64,000 nucleotides of DNA from Ignelater luminosus (lineage: Eukaryota; Arthropoda; Insecta; Coleoptera; Elateridae), in NCBI GenBank assembly GCA_011009095.1, contig VTPC01008709.1:1-64000 (forward strand), read 5' to 3'. The position numbers and the translations under genes are program-made. This document shows positions 33,326-45,079 of this stretch, piece after piece (position 1 is the first letter of the stretch; each line of letters starts with the position of its first letter). Under the pieces are notes generated by a model. The model searched no databases. It had not been told where the DNA came from and was given only the letters and a program-made list of their open reading frames with translations.

Positions 33326-34850
33326 TATATGCAAATATGAATTACTTTACTACCATATTTTAAATTGGAAAAAACGTAACATTAAAATATAATTTTTGTG
33401 ATTTGTATCTTTTAGTTCGTTTGAAAATGAAAACTCAACGTGTGATTGATACGGAATCAAAGTGATATTTTAATTTTACACATTTTCAACCGACGTAATT
33501 CGATAGGAAGTATTTCTGCTACAGATATCTACACTATTTCAAAATTGGGGATTGGTCATGTTGAGATTTACTTTTGGAACTGTTTATCAATTATTGATGC
33601 CATTTTGCTAGATGCATTTATCTTCCAACATATCACTATTAAAGAACTGTTTTTACTTCATGTAGTTGTAAGATAGTATTTAGTGCAGTAAGATAGATTA
33701 AGTTTATTACTATCATACATTACAGCATGTCACGTACAATAACGAGAATAGCTTTTAAAGAAAGAGAGAAATATTTCTACCTCATTCCAAACTGTTACAT
33801 AAATTTGACTTGAATATGGTACATATCACATTAATAAACGAATTGAAATGTTATTTAGGAATATATTTAATCTTATTTTTCGCATTTAACTTTGTATTTT
33901 GTTAGATAATTAGTTAGTTTGGGTTAGTTCCTAACTACTCGTTGCACACTATAACTTTTCAGTGCCATTCATTATTCTGTAGGATGGTGTTTCCTTTTTT
34001 GCTTTCTTTTGCCTAAGTTTATATTAGTCAGCTTCAAGTATATGTAATATCTTTAAGGTGTTATGAAATGGCTACATGTTATTAATACTCGATTAGTATT
34101 TTAGGTTTATATCTTAAGTTTTTTTTATCATTTATTTCCTATTATCATTTATGATCTATAATATGATATAATTTTTTATTTTTATATTTTTCTAAACTTA
34201 TAATCTTAATTATGTTAAGTTGCAAAGTTCCAGTTACATATTATATCGCTGAACTCTTTTAATAACCGTAGTTGACGCAGTTTTGTATTTTTTTTAATAA
34301 TATAAATATTGGAAAATTCTAATGCAGTCTTTTCATTTCTATATAAAGTTTAATAACCATTCGCCTGATTGAAATTTCAGAAAAAAGTGCCTTAAATTAT
34401 GTAAAATGCGTTTGGTTATCATCATATGAGGTAGCTGGATTTAAAGTGATGATAGCGAGAAACAAGTTTTTGTGCGAAAATAAAATTTTAATGTCATGGC
34501 CGACTTTTGAAGTATTGGCAAGAAATAACTTTTGTCTAAGAACAACTTTTTCTCATATCTTGGTTATTTGAACAGCTGTCTAAACAGTTTAGCGATATTT
34601 TTTACTAGAAATTTAATTTCCAGTAACACGGCACACTTAGATTATACTGTTTATGACAAATACCATGCAATTTCTTTTTTTGTAGTGGAATGCATAGTGC
34701 ACCAACGATTTGATTGCATTTAAATTGTAGTCAATCGCTCTCTAGAAAGCTAGAATGTAATCTAAAAACATGGGTCGTCTTATTTTGACTCTCCATTTCA
34801 AGCTTTGTTATAACACAAGTGTTATTTAATACAAGTGTTTTCTGTTTTAG
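33326..34850 (+). other. long intron, no gene seen
   Basis: 1.5 kb of AT-rich sequence with several short open frames without domains. It ends in GTTTTCTGTTTTAG. I looked for CxxC and YECG remnants and saw none. Confidence 0.45.
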
Positions 34851-35056
34851 GTCATCAACCGGATAGTCTAAAAGATGGTTCTCAAACTTGCCCAAAATGT
34901 AAAAAACTCTACAAAAACTTAAATTCTTTAAGAGCACACTTATCCTTTGATTGTGGTACTTTAAAAAAATATAATTGTTATATATGTTCCTACAGTTGTA
35001 AGCGAAAATATACTCTATCGCAGCATATTGCTTTTAAACATCAAGCAATTATGTAA
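34851..35056 (+). CDS. lola: lola-type alternative terminal zinc-finger exon 27
   Basis: The exon has 67 codons (overhang GT). Finger 1 is CPKC, H, FDC with KLYKNLNSLRAHLS; the linker GTLKKY has neither Pro nor Phe; finger 2 is CYIC, H, H with CKRKYTLSQH. It resembles the exon at 9399. A variant poly(A) signal ATTAAA is at 35120-35125. Confidence 0.86.
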
Positions 35057-35191
35057 TTTCTATTGGTTTGTTATTATATGACAGACTTATAATTATTAAT
35101 CTGAAAATATATAAATTGAATTAAATATTTAGTGTTATCATATTGACTAGGCAATTAATGGAATGTTAAGTGTAATATGTTACTGCTGCAG

Positions 35192-35289
35192 AAACAGAAA
35201 ACAGTTCGAACGACTTAACGAATTCTAATTCTACAGCTTTAGTGGTAAGTCTCGAAATCTTCTAAAAATAATAATAATTCTCATTTCAG
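35192..35289 (+). other. possible alternative acceptor and mini-exon
   Basis: TACTGCTGCAG (AG 35190-35191) is followed in the locus phase by a Ser/Asn-rich frame (TENSSNDLTNSNSTAL) that reaches a donor-like GTG|GTAAGT at 35244 and stops soon after if unspliced. Splicing from this donor to 35290 would break the frame. It could be a minor isoform end or a decoy. Confidence 0.25.
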
Positions 35290-35564
35290 ATTCTGGAAAC
35301 AAAAATAATTCTGCAGCACACAGCTCTTTAAATGAAGCTTCTTCTAATTCCATCTCTAAGCCATTAGACAAGCATATTTTTGTGAGAGAGAACGTGATGT
35401 TTAAAAAACGGAGGTATTGCAGAGGGTGCTATAAGAAGAAACAGTCAGGAGAAATAGATAAGAATAAAGTGCGCAAAGTGTACACGTATTGTTTGGACTG
35501 TAGAGATTGTCCACGTTTTTGTGCAGAATGTTTTGTTATCGAGCACAATCTAGTTGTTTCCTAA
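35290..35564 (+). CDS. second piggyBac-type cysteine-rich domain exon in lola splice phase
   Basis: The frame has 90 codons from the acceptor AATTCTCATTTCAG (overhang AT) to TAA. A Ser/Asn-rich leader of about 38 residues is followed by RRYCRGCYKKK, a basic loop, KVYTYCLDC, CPRFCAEC and a His in VIEH, spacing roughly C-x2-C-x22-C-x2-C-x5-C-x2-C-x4-H. This is the second common form of the cysteine-rich tail of piggyBac-related transposases. It is not a close copy of the 26085 frame. No catalytic domain or terminal repeat is near. A poly(A) signal is at 35646-35651. Confidence 0.72.
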
Positions 35565-35829
35565 AATGGGTGATGGAGAAGATGTTTCTAATGTGTTGAT
35601 CATATGTGAAGGTTTATTATAGATACTTAGTGTATGTAGTATAAAAATAAAATATATATTCGTTCGTTCCATTTGTTGCAAATTATTATAAATATCTTGC
35701 ACCCTCGCAGATGGAGATCTTGAAGCAAACTATACGAGCGTACGTAATTTATTCATAACCATTTTTAACAGTATAGTAAAGTTTAGGTACAAAATGAAAA
35801 ATAAATTCTTACATCTAATTGTATTTCAG

Positions 35830-36065
35830 CTATTCTGGTGAGATCCAAAGGTAGACATTACAGTAAATATATGCAAAACGAAAAAGGACGATTTCCCTGT
35901 CCGAAATGCACATGCAGCTATAAGCAGAAAACACATCTCATCAGGCATTTGAATTATGAATGTGGTGTCGAACCAAGGTTTACATGTATGCACTGTGGAA
36001 AGAAATTCAAACAGAAAAGTAACTACCAGACTCACCTCAGGTTTTTACATTCATATCCAGTGTAG
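35830..36065 (+). CDS. lola: lola-type alternative terminal zinc-finger exon 28
   Basis: The exon has 77 codons after TTGTATTTCAG (overhang CT). A basic leader (RSKGRHYSK) ends NEKGRF. Finger 1 is CPKC, H, YEC; the linker GVEPRF; finger 2 CMHC, H, H with KFKQKSNYQTH. It is the third member of the ENGR/GVEP family with 12391 and 22787. A poly(A) signal is at 36148-36153. Confidence 0.88.
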
Positions 36066-36500
36066 AGTGTTGCCACATAAAGTGACTAATTCCTAATTAA
36101 AGTATGATAATTATTTCTAGAATATCTGATGTGTAAGAAGATTTTGTAATAAAATTAATTAGTACCTTGGGTTTTGTGTATTTTTCTTGCCTAGACTATA
36201 ATATTCTATTTGAACCGTTTTTTTTTCCTGTACGTGCTAGCTTAAACATCTAGTTTTGATATAGTCGCGTAAAGTAAAATATCAAATTCAAACTAGTTGA
36301 TCAAATATGGACGATTTTTCTAAACTCCGATGATATAGGTATTTACTTTTGTTCGAAATTCCAAAAGTAGGAAGCTGAGGGAATGCCTCAGCTACAGTAA
36401 CAAACTGCCAATTGCAATGCATAAAAGCCGTAAATAAAAAATGCCCTTCTAAGTTGCGAATATTGCCCCTTCGGAGAGATCACTGTATATTTTTATTTGT
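36066..36500 (+). other. 3' UTR and spacer
   Basis: Poly(A) signal at 36148-36153; AT-rich remainder up to the foldback-element region. Confidence 0.4.
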
Positions 36501-36897
36501 TATTTTACTTCTTGTGGAAGTACAAATGGTGGAAAAAAGTCTTGCATCATTTTAAACACTAAATCCTAAATGAACTAATTGAATGTACGTTTCACCGCCG
36601 AAGTAAAACAAAAGACAATTGCGAAAATAATTTTTTGGTATTTCGGAGTAAATTCTCTAAAACACCCTCTTTGGAGTTCTTTTCTATCTTTGCTCGTTCC
36701 TGAGATATTTCACTTAAAAAAAAAATAAGATAATTTTGTTTTTAGCAAATATCTAGTAAGTCGTGAACTTTTTTGAAAAAACAAAAGCATAAGTAAACTG
36801 ATCCCCAAAATAGCCAAAACATTTCTAATTTAACCGACTTCGTATCTTTTACAATTTCCAAGATCCCAATAGTGAGCATCGAAATGTGGACACACTG
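36501..36897. mobile_element. single end of a diverged Tc1/mariner-derived element
   Basis: The right end, ATTTCCAAGATCCCAATAGTG followed by TGTGGACACACTG and TA, matches the arms of the elements at 26873 and 40447 at low identity. I could not find its left partner, so the start is only an estimate. It may be truncated. Confidence 0.5.
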
Positions 36898-37050
36898 TAA
36901 ATGACGCAGGGAGTTAGTCACAATAATTTTATAAAAAAATTATATCAGAAGTTTTGATTAAAAAATAAATGTGATTGGAAAACAAATTTATTTCCGCTTA
37001 GATTGTATTAACAATGGAAAAAAGAAAGGAAACTTCAAAGTTACACAATA

Positions 37051-37867
37051 CAGTGTGTTCAGCGAGGAATGGGACAGCGCGATATTTCGGGAACGAATGC
37101 AGATTTTAAAATTCTAAAAACTTTGTTACAAATGTAAGGTAGGGGTACATATTTTGTGATAAAAAGTTTTTAAATTAAATGGGTCACCGCTAGGTGGCGC
37201 TATCTAACTTATTTTTTTTTTTAAATTGAATACCCTACTTTTTATTCGATATTTGGAATTTGCAACATATTTGTGATAACTTTTCTTATAACTGCTACCA
37301 ACCTATTTGGTTTACTTTTCGGGAAAATTCCAAATTTTCTAGCTGATATCTTGTGGTCTGATGAGAGCAACTTTTCAAACAAGGCAATAGTCAATCGTAA
37401 TAATATACATTACTGATCATCTGAAAATCCACATTGGATGAGAGAAATAAATTTCTAAAGAAGGTGAAGCATAACTGTCTAGACTACTTTCTTTGGGGAC
37501 ATTTTACAAGTGTAGTCTACGATACACCTTTCAGAAATGTAGAAGAATTTGTTTATTATTTCTACAGAATACACTCTTTTACATCTTCGCGTTAAATTTA
37601 TAAAAATTATTATTTTCCCGAAAAGTAGCCAGATAAGTTGGTAGCAGTTATAAGGAAAGTTAGCACAAAACATTCCAAAAATCGAATAAAAAGTAGGATA
37701 TTCCATTTAAGAAAATCAAGGTAGGTAGCACCAGCTGGCTGTGACGCATGTAATTTAAAAACTTTTTATCACAAAATATGTGTCCGTACCTTACATTTAT
37801 AACAAAGTTTTCAGAATTTTAAAATCTGCGATATATCGCGCTGTCCCATTCCTCGCTGAACACACTG
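37051..37867 (+). mobile_element. Tc1/mariner-derived foldback element with transposase remnants
   Basis: This 817 bp element is flanked by TA. Its arms begin CAGTGTGTTCAGCGAGGAAT and run for about 200 bp. Between them are shattered transposase blocks on the plus strand: WSDESNF near 37353, NPHWM near 37430 and LDYFLWGHF near 37480-37508. The first is the region of a catalytic Asp and the last the usual C-terminal block. Confidence 0.8.
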
Positions 37868-40446
37868 TATATTACTTCAATCTAAAATATTGTTAATATT
37901 TGATCGGCCAACTCTTGTTCTTGATATCTGGCATGATTATTAATACTAAAAGTTGATTCGTCACTGAAGTGTACTTTGTGTCACTGTCACTGTGATGCAA
38001 TTTCTATGTTTGTTAGGCAATTGCAGAGGAAATTGTCTTTGCTTCTGAAACAAATGTCTTCTTCCGGGGTCTATACCCTCTTAGCCTACATCCAAGTGGT
38101 CTTCGCCTTACAGGGAAAGTATATTATCCCAGGAAGGTTAGAAGCATTTTTACAGAAACTCCGTGAAAACTCATTTAAAGCTGATACTGATAGTATTGGA
38201 TCTGGATAAGCCAAGATACCCTGGTTTATAATCGTGTGCGTCCTGTATTTCTAGGCCCTCGATATGGTATGGAAATATTGCAAGAAATCGGGAATATAAA
38301 AAGTGACACTTTGTTAGTCAACTTTGATATACGTAGAAATGCATTGTACAATGATTTAAAATGTTCCAAGAATGTTAGGTTTGTATCGAGAAAAACTTAT
38401 ATGAAGATGATAGTTTTCTACCAAAAGAAAAAATTGTTTGCATAGTGATAGTATTTGATCCGGTCAGCAACCTACTAAAAATCATCGGATGTGTGCCGCC
38501 CTTGAGAATGCAGCTTCCTGCCTGAAACTGCTGTGGTAGGCGAACTAGTGGTCTAATTTGGACTGGAAATGTAAAAAAACCAGGAATATGAAAAATAGCA
38601 CCTTTTAGTCCACTTTGACGTGAAAAAAGTACCTCACAGTGATTCAAAGTATTCAAATACGTATATAGCGGTATTCACTAAAAGAGTATTAGACTTGGAT
38701 CTTGGGCTATTTTATACTATAGGTTTTTTATTGAATGACTTATGGAAAATTTGTTTTGGGCATCAGGTTTTGCTTGCTCCAGAACCAAAAATGATCTAAT
38801 CAAAAGTAATCATGTGGTCTCTATTACCTGCCAAATTTGACATTTTTAGAAAAAATGTCCGAAAAATGGACTTAGTTGACCAAATTTTGAAAAAAAATTT
38901 AAAACACTAATTGATTAGATACATATTGCACAATACTCATTTTACGGTCTAAATAATCTTTTTTTTCATTATTTGTATGTAAAAAACAAAAATGGAGCTT
39001 TGGTAAAGTAGCACACTTGGTGCAAAGTTCATCTCATTCATAGAGATAAACACATAAATCCGATTTGTAATCAGGACGTGCATTGAATGCATATGTACAT
39101 ATCTTATCGCATCTTCCCAATTAGATTTGATCGACCTTTATTGATTAACATATAAGGAAAAGCGAAATAAAGGGAAAAATATGAAAATCGTGGCAGGGTT
39201 TTGAAAATTTGCATACGGGTAGAAAACTGCAAAGGAAACATTTTTTATCATGACTTTTTTCAAAATTCGGCCAAATAAGTTCATTTTTCGAACATTTCTT
39301 TTAAAAATGTCAAATTTGACAGGTAATGGAGACCACATGATTACTTTCGATTAGGTCATTTTTGGTTCTGGAGCAACCAAAACCTGATACCGGAAAAAAA
39401 TTTTCCATAAGTCATTTAATAAAACTTTTTCCCATATGGTGCAGATTCTTTGGCGGACACTGTATATGCATCTTTACCCCGGAGGTAATCTATGTTAATT
39501 CCAAAGTTAGCAAAACTGGGTTAAGAATGTTATTTTACTTGAAAATGAATTCTTTCTTCATTTGTTAGTTTAACTCGGTATGAAATTAGTCGTTTATAAA
39601 CTAAGTATGTTAAGTTACATTATACCTTTTTGAAGATAATTGTTTTTAATCGCTCTTCTATAAAATGAATATTTTGGACTTCATATACTTTGTCGCGGGG
39701 TACAGATTCATATACATAAACACATGTAACATAAACGGGCGAGCTGTATACCTTCGACGGTAGCCTGAAAATCCAGGACACACACGGTTGTAAACCCGAG
39801 TATTTTAATATGTTGTTACCCAGATCAGATACTATCAGCATGCAGAAAATCATCGTCATAATTATAATCTTTTTTTTCCGGTACAAACCTAAAATTCTTG
39901 GAGATACATCTTCGAACATTTTAAATCATTGTACAGTGCTTTTCTATATCAAATACGTTTCCGAATACTTTGAGTCACTGTGAGGAGGCACTTCTTCCAC
40001 ATCAATGTGAACCAACAAAGGTGTTATTTTTCATATTTCTGGTTTTTTGGCATTTTTCGTTCAAATTAGATCAGTAGTTTGCCTAACCACAGCAGTATCA
40101 GGAAGGAGGCTGTATTCTCAAGAACGTCACACAGTTGACGTCTTGAAGATCCAGAATGTACACGGTTGTAAATCTGAGTATTTTAGAATGTTGTCGCCTA
40201 TATCAAATATTTTACCTGGTAGAAACTTATCACTCCTGGACATACAATCTGAAACATTTTACACCATATTGTACAGTGCTTTTTTATATCAAAGTTGACT
40301 ACCAAAGCGTTAATTTTTATATTCCTGTTCTTTTGAAATATATTCAAACGTTGAATCATCTTGACTGTTCCACTGTTTGGCGGCAATCCCTCTACTGTGA
40401 AAAATGTGTATTACGTTTGAAAACTTACTTTATCCACATCATTGTA
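37868..40446. repeat. complex nested inverted-repeat region
   Basis: A unit of about 400 bp at 38280-38668 is found inverted at 39950-40340, and part of it again at 39760-39960. Marker blocks are CAATGATTTAAAATGTTC near 38350 against AACATTTTAAATCATTG near 39917, and the complement of AATATGAAAAATAGCACC (38587) near 40025. Between the arms sits a separate foldback element (38669-39462). No protein domain is recognised. Confidence 0.65.
38669..39462. mobile_element. foldback MITE inserted in the repeat region
   Basis: Arms of about 220 bp pair, for example GACTTATGGAAAATTTGTTT (38738) with the complement of AAAATTTTCCATAAGTC (39400-39416), and GTAATCATGTGGTCTC (38808) with GAGACCACATGATTAC (39328). 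The right end CGGACACTG followed by TA is clear; the left end is diverged and estimated. It separates two inverted units of the surrounding repeat. Confidence 0.7.
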
Positions 40447-41455
40447 CAGTGTGTCCAAGATAAGGATGCACAGCATGGGGATCTTGGAAACGGTAAGAGG
40501 TACAGCATTAGTTAAATGAGATGAAAGTTGGCTATTTATAGGACCTTTTTGTTGGCGTTTGCAAAATCTAGATATCTTGGATAGTTTCAGAGATATTTAC
40601 AAAAAAGTAGATTTCTCGATTTTCGTTATTACTTTTTCTTTTATTTATTTGAAGATATATCGGAAAACTAAAATCACTTTTCCATTGCCACTTTTTGTTC
40701 TCTATTAAAATACGCTAACAAAATTCCTGTACAACGTTTCGGTTTCGAGTAACCATTATCAACCTCAGTTTTCTAAATAGGCGGAAAAATAATTGAAAAT
40801 TGTTTTGGATAGCTCTTGTTGTCACGATTCTAATGATGTAAACATGATAGGGTTATTTTGGTTTTGATTTTTTTGTATTGAACGCTGCTGTGACCAACTG
40901 TAATAATTACTGTTTATCTTCAAAATTTTGGTTGAGCACATGATTCTTGACGTAACCCCAGAGGAAAGAAATCTAACGGTGTTAGATCAGGTGATGGTGT
41001 AGGTCAGGGTACTGCAGAATACATTAATTTATAGCATAAGAAATCAAAATAACCCTATCATGTTTACATCATTAGAATCGTGACAACGAAAGCCATCCAA
41101 AATAATCTTCAACTGTTTTTCCGCCTATTTAAAAAAATGAGGTTGATGATGGTTACTCGATACCGAAACGTTCTACAGGAATTTTGTTAGCGTATTTTAG
41201 TAGAGAACAAAAAGTGGCAATGGAAAAGTGATTTTAGTTTTCTGATATCTCTTCAAATAAATAAAAGAAAAAATAACGAAAATCGAGAAATCTACTTTTT
41301 TTTAAATATTTCTGAAACTATCCAAGATATCTAGATTTTGCAAACACCAACAAAAAGGTCCTATGAATAGCCAACTTTCATCTCATTTAACCAATGCTGT
41401 ACCTCTTACCGTTACCAAGATCCCCATGCTGTGCATCCTTATCTTGGACACACTG
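40447..41455 (-). mobile_element. non-autonomous Tc1/mariner-derived element, copy 2
   Basis: This is a second copy of the 26873-27897 family with the same CAGTGTGTCCAAGATAAGG end and nearly the same arms. Its inner transposase fragment (about 40920-41020) lies on the minus strand, opposite to copy 1. The TA behind the right end is changed to CA. Confidence 0.85.
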
Positions 41456-42068
41456 CATATTGTTGCATATCATGAACATTTTTCGTGTTGCCAAAATTCG
41501 TGCGTATTTTTACGCATATTCTACCCAAACCTTCTGCACAGAAATCCGAGCCCTGTTTTGTGAAAACGAGCTGATGTAAAGAAACTTTTCCTCTGAAGAC
41601 TTTTACTTTCTAGAAAAAGAAAAGAAAATCAAAATCCAGACGGATCTATGAATTGATCTGTTCAAGAGTTCCATAGATATTGTACAGGGAACGATTTAGT
41701 TATAAAAGAATCTTCAATCTGAGTTTTGTTGAAATACGAATTAGACTCCATAACTTGCCGCACATTACGATACGATTATTTTTGAAGTATAAAGTAAGTC
41801 AAGTTTACCAAGTTGATTAAATTTGGCTCAAATGTAACAGTTTAAGAAACAACCATCAATACTGTAAGGTAAGCAATGTTTTTCATTTCTCCGTGGACTC
41901 AAGATATGGAAGAATGATGCTCTCAACTCTATTGATTACCTCCACGGTCCATTTTAACTTCTTGTGGTTATAGTAATATCTTTTAAAAGTGACCCTAATT
42001 TGATATTTTACCCTTATGTTGATTAACTAGAAACTGTCAAAACGCTTCTTAATTTCGTTTAATTTTAG
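41456..42068 (+). other. intron
   Basis: AT-rich sequence without recognised features, ending in AATTTTAG before the decayed exon. Confidence 0.4.
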
Positions 42069-42307
42069 GTTCTAACATTAATTTTGAACTGGATTTTAGC
42101 ATATTGGGTGTACGTTTCAATTGTACAAATTGCAGTAAAAGTTACAAACATAAGACTCATTTCTACAGGCACGCGGAACACGAATGTGGAAAAATACTGC
42201 GTTCTCTTGTCCCATATGAGATTATAAATGTTACAGAAAGGATACTCTTCGGCAACATTCGACAAAGAGGAATCGTCACTGTTAAGGCGAAGGTATTTTC
42301 AAATTGA
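42069..42307 (+). pseudogene. lola: decaying lola zinc-finger exon with frameshifted second finger
   Basis: The acceptor CGTTTAATTTTAG and the phase (overhang GT) are intact, and finger 1 is complete (CTNC, H, HEC). After GKI the frame runs into unrelated sequence to TGA. The remains of finger 2 lie in the +1 frame: FSCPI, a TGA (42217-42219) where the second Cys should be, then DYKCYRKDTLRQH and a natural-looking TAA at 42283-42285. So one frameshift and one Cys-to-stop change have occurred. A poly(A) signal is at 42352-42357. Confidence 0.8.
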
Positions 42308-42750
42308 TTGTTACTTTGTACATGTACAAATGTAGACAAATGTTCAAGAAAAATAAAATGAATGAATTGCCGTTAAGCTTATTTATTTTATTCGGTTGTC
42401 TTAATGATAATGTCTTACTTTTTTAGATAGCAGTAGAGATGGTCAAGAAATACCGTGGTATCAATATTGATACCGAAACCTATTAAAGCAATTGTACTGA
42501 GCATACTGCATGGTTTTATATATTTATTGTTATAGTTATCAGTAATAGTTTGAAAGTAAATTTCAATAACAAATACCAACGCGTACGTGTTGCACCAACT
42601 TTGCATGTGTCAGAAAATGTAAAGAACGGTAAAGTAGTATCATGGTTGCTTGAGTTTTATGAAAATAAATTTATTTGCTCTTAATATTTGAACAAATAAT
42701 GCTATTACAATTATGAGATAAAATCAGTGTTAATTATGAATATCTTTCAG
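42308..42750 (+). other. 3' UTR and intron
   Basis: AATAAA at 42352-42357, then intron ending in TATCTTTCAG. Nothing else is seen. Confidence 0.45.
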
Positions 42751-42965
42751 GTTATGTAATATGTGGAACTGGCAAATACCGGTATTTGGACGAGAAACCT
42801 CATAAATGCGACGGATGTAACAGAACATACAGATGGCGCCGTGGTTTAATTCAGCACAAAAGATATGAATGTGGGAAAGAGCCACAATTTTCCTGTGGTG
42901 TGTGTGATTATAAATCGAAAACGAAGGGAAATCTCAAACAACACATCTTTAAAAGACACACTTAA
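42751..42965 (+). CDS. lola: lola-type alternative terminal zinc-finger exon 29
   Basis: The exon has 70 codons from the acceptor (overhang GT) to TAA, with no ATG ahead of the fingers. Finger 1 is CDGC, H, YEC with the basic core RWRRGLIQH; the linker GKEPQF; finger 2 CGVC, H, H with YKSKTKGNLKQH, shared with the exons at 30062 and 61468. Poly(A) signals are at 43110-43115 and 43152-43157. It stands alone between two transposon-rich blocks. Confidence 0.87.
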
Positions 42966-43765
42966 ATTAAATGGTCCTTGACTTCATTAGCGAATCGATG
43001 TTGTTTGCATGGCGTCTTTTAAATATTAACTTAAAACGAATCAGTGGAGATCTGAAAACAGGATCGACATTATAACTTTTAGTGTTCTATTATTGTTACG
43101 TAAACGAAAAATAAATAGTAATAGCGTATGGTTGTGTTATGTAATACATACAATAAAGTTGTTTCTAGAAAAAGTGCAACATATTAGGTACGGGTTGCAG
43201 CTAAGCAGTTCTAATTACTGAAGCTAGGTACGAACAGGAATCGGGTTAGTTCTTTGTTAATCTTTTAGAAGAAGTTTCTTCAAGAGAACCATACACGAAT
43301 TCAGATTGGACTTTGTCCCACATTAACCATCTAGAAAGAGCCTTGTTTATAGGCTAATTAGATTTCACTCTACATTAAATGTCTTGAGGAAGCCATTCAT
43401 GAACATGTGGTGAGTACTGTCCTTCCAGGGGTGGGCACTCAAAACCGAATTGACTTGAATAACGACAAAACACGTTTGCCTATTTTACATCTCGAACTTG
43501 AAAAGTTAAATGATTCATTAAATTTCTTCTCTAAAATTAGTTTTGCTGTTAAATCTGCTTTTATGCGAACTAGTTTGACCTCGGAGATCACATTTGCCTT
43601 ACTTGCTCTGGAGAGAGTCACGCACGAACACAAGCTGAGTCTCTGTTTAAATTGTCTTGGAGGAATCATGCCCTCAACATACCCAATCAACATAAGTTTA
43701 CGTGACCATTTAATTAGTTTTTGCAGAAAGCTATGCACGAAAACGAATTGTGGTTTTCCCTACTA

Positions 43766-45079
43766 AAGCGTGTCCGGTAAGTAAAGAGACAAATTACGAT
43801 GAGGTAAATTTTATTAACAATCTTCAAGAAATCTTTCAAATTTAACTGTATAATAAATTAATGCTTTTGCTTCTTATATATACTACACATTACATTTTGA
43901 ATGCCTTTATAACCAATTTCCCTTAAATATTTATACGCATGGTCCATTACCGTTTTTCCTAATTCTTCAGCCACATTTTTAGAAATTTTATTCCAAATGC
44001 GCTTAAAACCGCCAATGTTTTTGGGAATATTCTTTTGTTCTGAATACCTTTGCTTACATAGGGCTTAAAATTTTTCAATCCCTCTTGTTTGTGGGACGTT
44101 AGGAGGATTTTCAAGCTTTACAATAAATTATAACTTTTTCTGTGTCAAAAAACTCTAAGCAAACTTTGGCATAATGACAGGTTGCTAGATCTGGCCAAAA
44201 CAAAATTTCTTCCTTATTGTGATGTTTAAGAAGAAAAGGAAGTAGTCGTTTCGTTAAACACTCCTTCAAGTAGATATCAGCAGTCAAACTTTTATTTGTA
44301 ACATAGGGTTCTGAAACATTCCCATTTTCGTCGATTGCCTGCCAAACTAAATATTTTCTGGGAAACTTTGTAATTCTCTTAAATTTAAATTGAAATGGAA
44401 GTTCATCATGATTTTTCGAATGTACATATTTACGTCCAGGCTGTCCTTCAGGTTCCAGAACTACGTATGTTTCGTCATCAATCACAAGAGTCTTTCTTAG
44501 AGTTTTTTTGTAAATTTTTCGTAAACCAGTTTTTCCTCTTCTTTCTTAATCTTTAACATACTTTGGTGCTTTTTTCTGGGTCTGTGCTCTAATGCCCAGT
44601 TTCTTGACTTTTATGTCAGATACTGTACTTTTTGGAATATTCAGTTTTTTGGCTACAATACGCACGGACGTAGTGGGACATTTAGTGAAGAGTGTTTCAA
44701 TCTTCTTCTGTGTTTTCAGCATTTGTTTGCTAATTGGACGGCCAGGAATCGGAGCATATTCTGTATTTCCAGTATCTTTGTATCTTTTAATTATTCGAGA
44801 AACAGTTGTTCGCCTTCTTCTTTCTTTCACAAAATGCTGGATAGTACTTTTGGCATCACCTTTTGCCATATTGCTTAGGTAGTGCACCACTCTTTTTGCG
44901 AAATATTCATTTTCTTTGCGCGACATTTTGAAACTTGAAGTTTAAACATAAAACTGTTATAACCATAGCAAACTAGATTAAACACGCATTCTTTTACTAG
45001 GATCGGATAATTCATCACGCAAAAAAATATTTGCTTTAGTCGCAAAAAGAATCTGTCTCTTTACTTACCGGACATGCTT
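43766..45079 (-). mobile_element. Tc1/mariner-like transposon with near-complete but broken transposase
   Basis: This 1.3 kb element is flanked by TA (43764-43765, 45080-45081). Its terminal repeats read AAGCGTGTCCGGTAAGTAAA and, at the other end, the complement of TTTACTTACCGGACATGCTT. The transposase fills the minus strand. The size and layout are those of a full-length Tc1/mariner element. Confidence 0.9.
43829..44926 (-). pseudogene. Tc1/mariner-like transposase, inactivated
   Basis: From ATG 44926 the minus strand encodes a paired-type helix-turn-helix region (VSRIIKRYKDTGN, the GRP motif, then KKLNIPKSTVSDIKVKK). A TAA at 44548-44546 interrupts it and the same frame goes on with the first catalytic Asp region (VIDDETYVVLE) and the second (FWPDLATCHYA) to 44111. 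A one-base shift near 44110 is followed by TRGIEKF, the region of the third acidic residue, where a stop replaces the usual Trp. Two stops and a frameshift make it inactive. Confidence 0.85.

Noticed and set aside
43407-43766. 119-codon open frame and its minus-strand partner
   Set aside because: It lies in the degenerate repeat array and ends at the transposon border; no domain on either strand.
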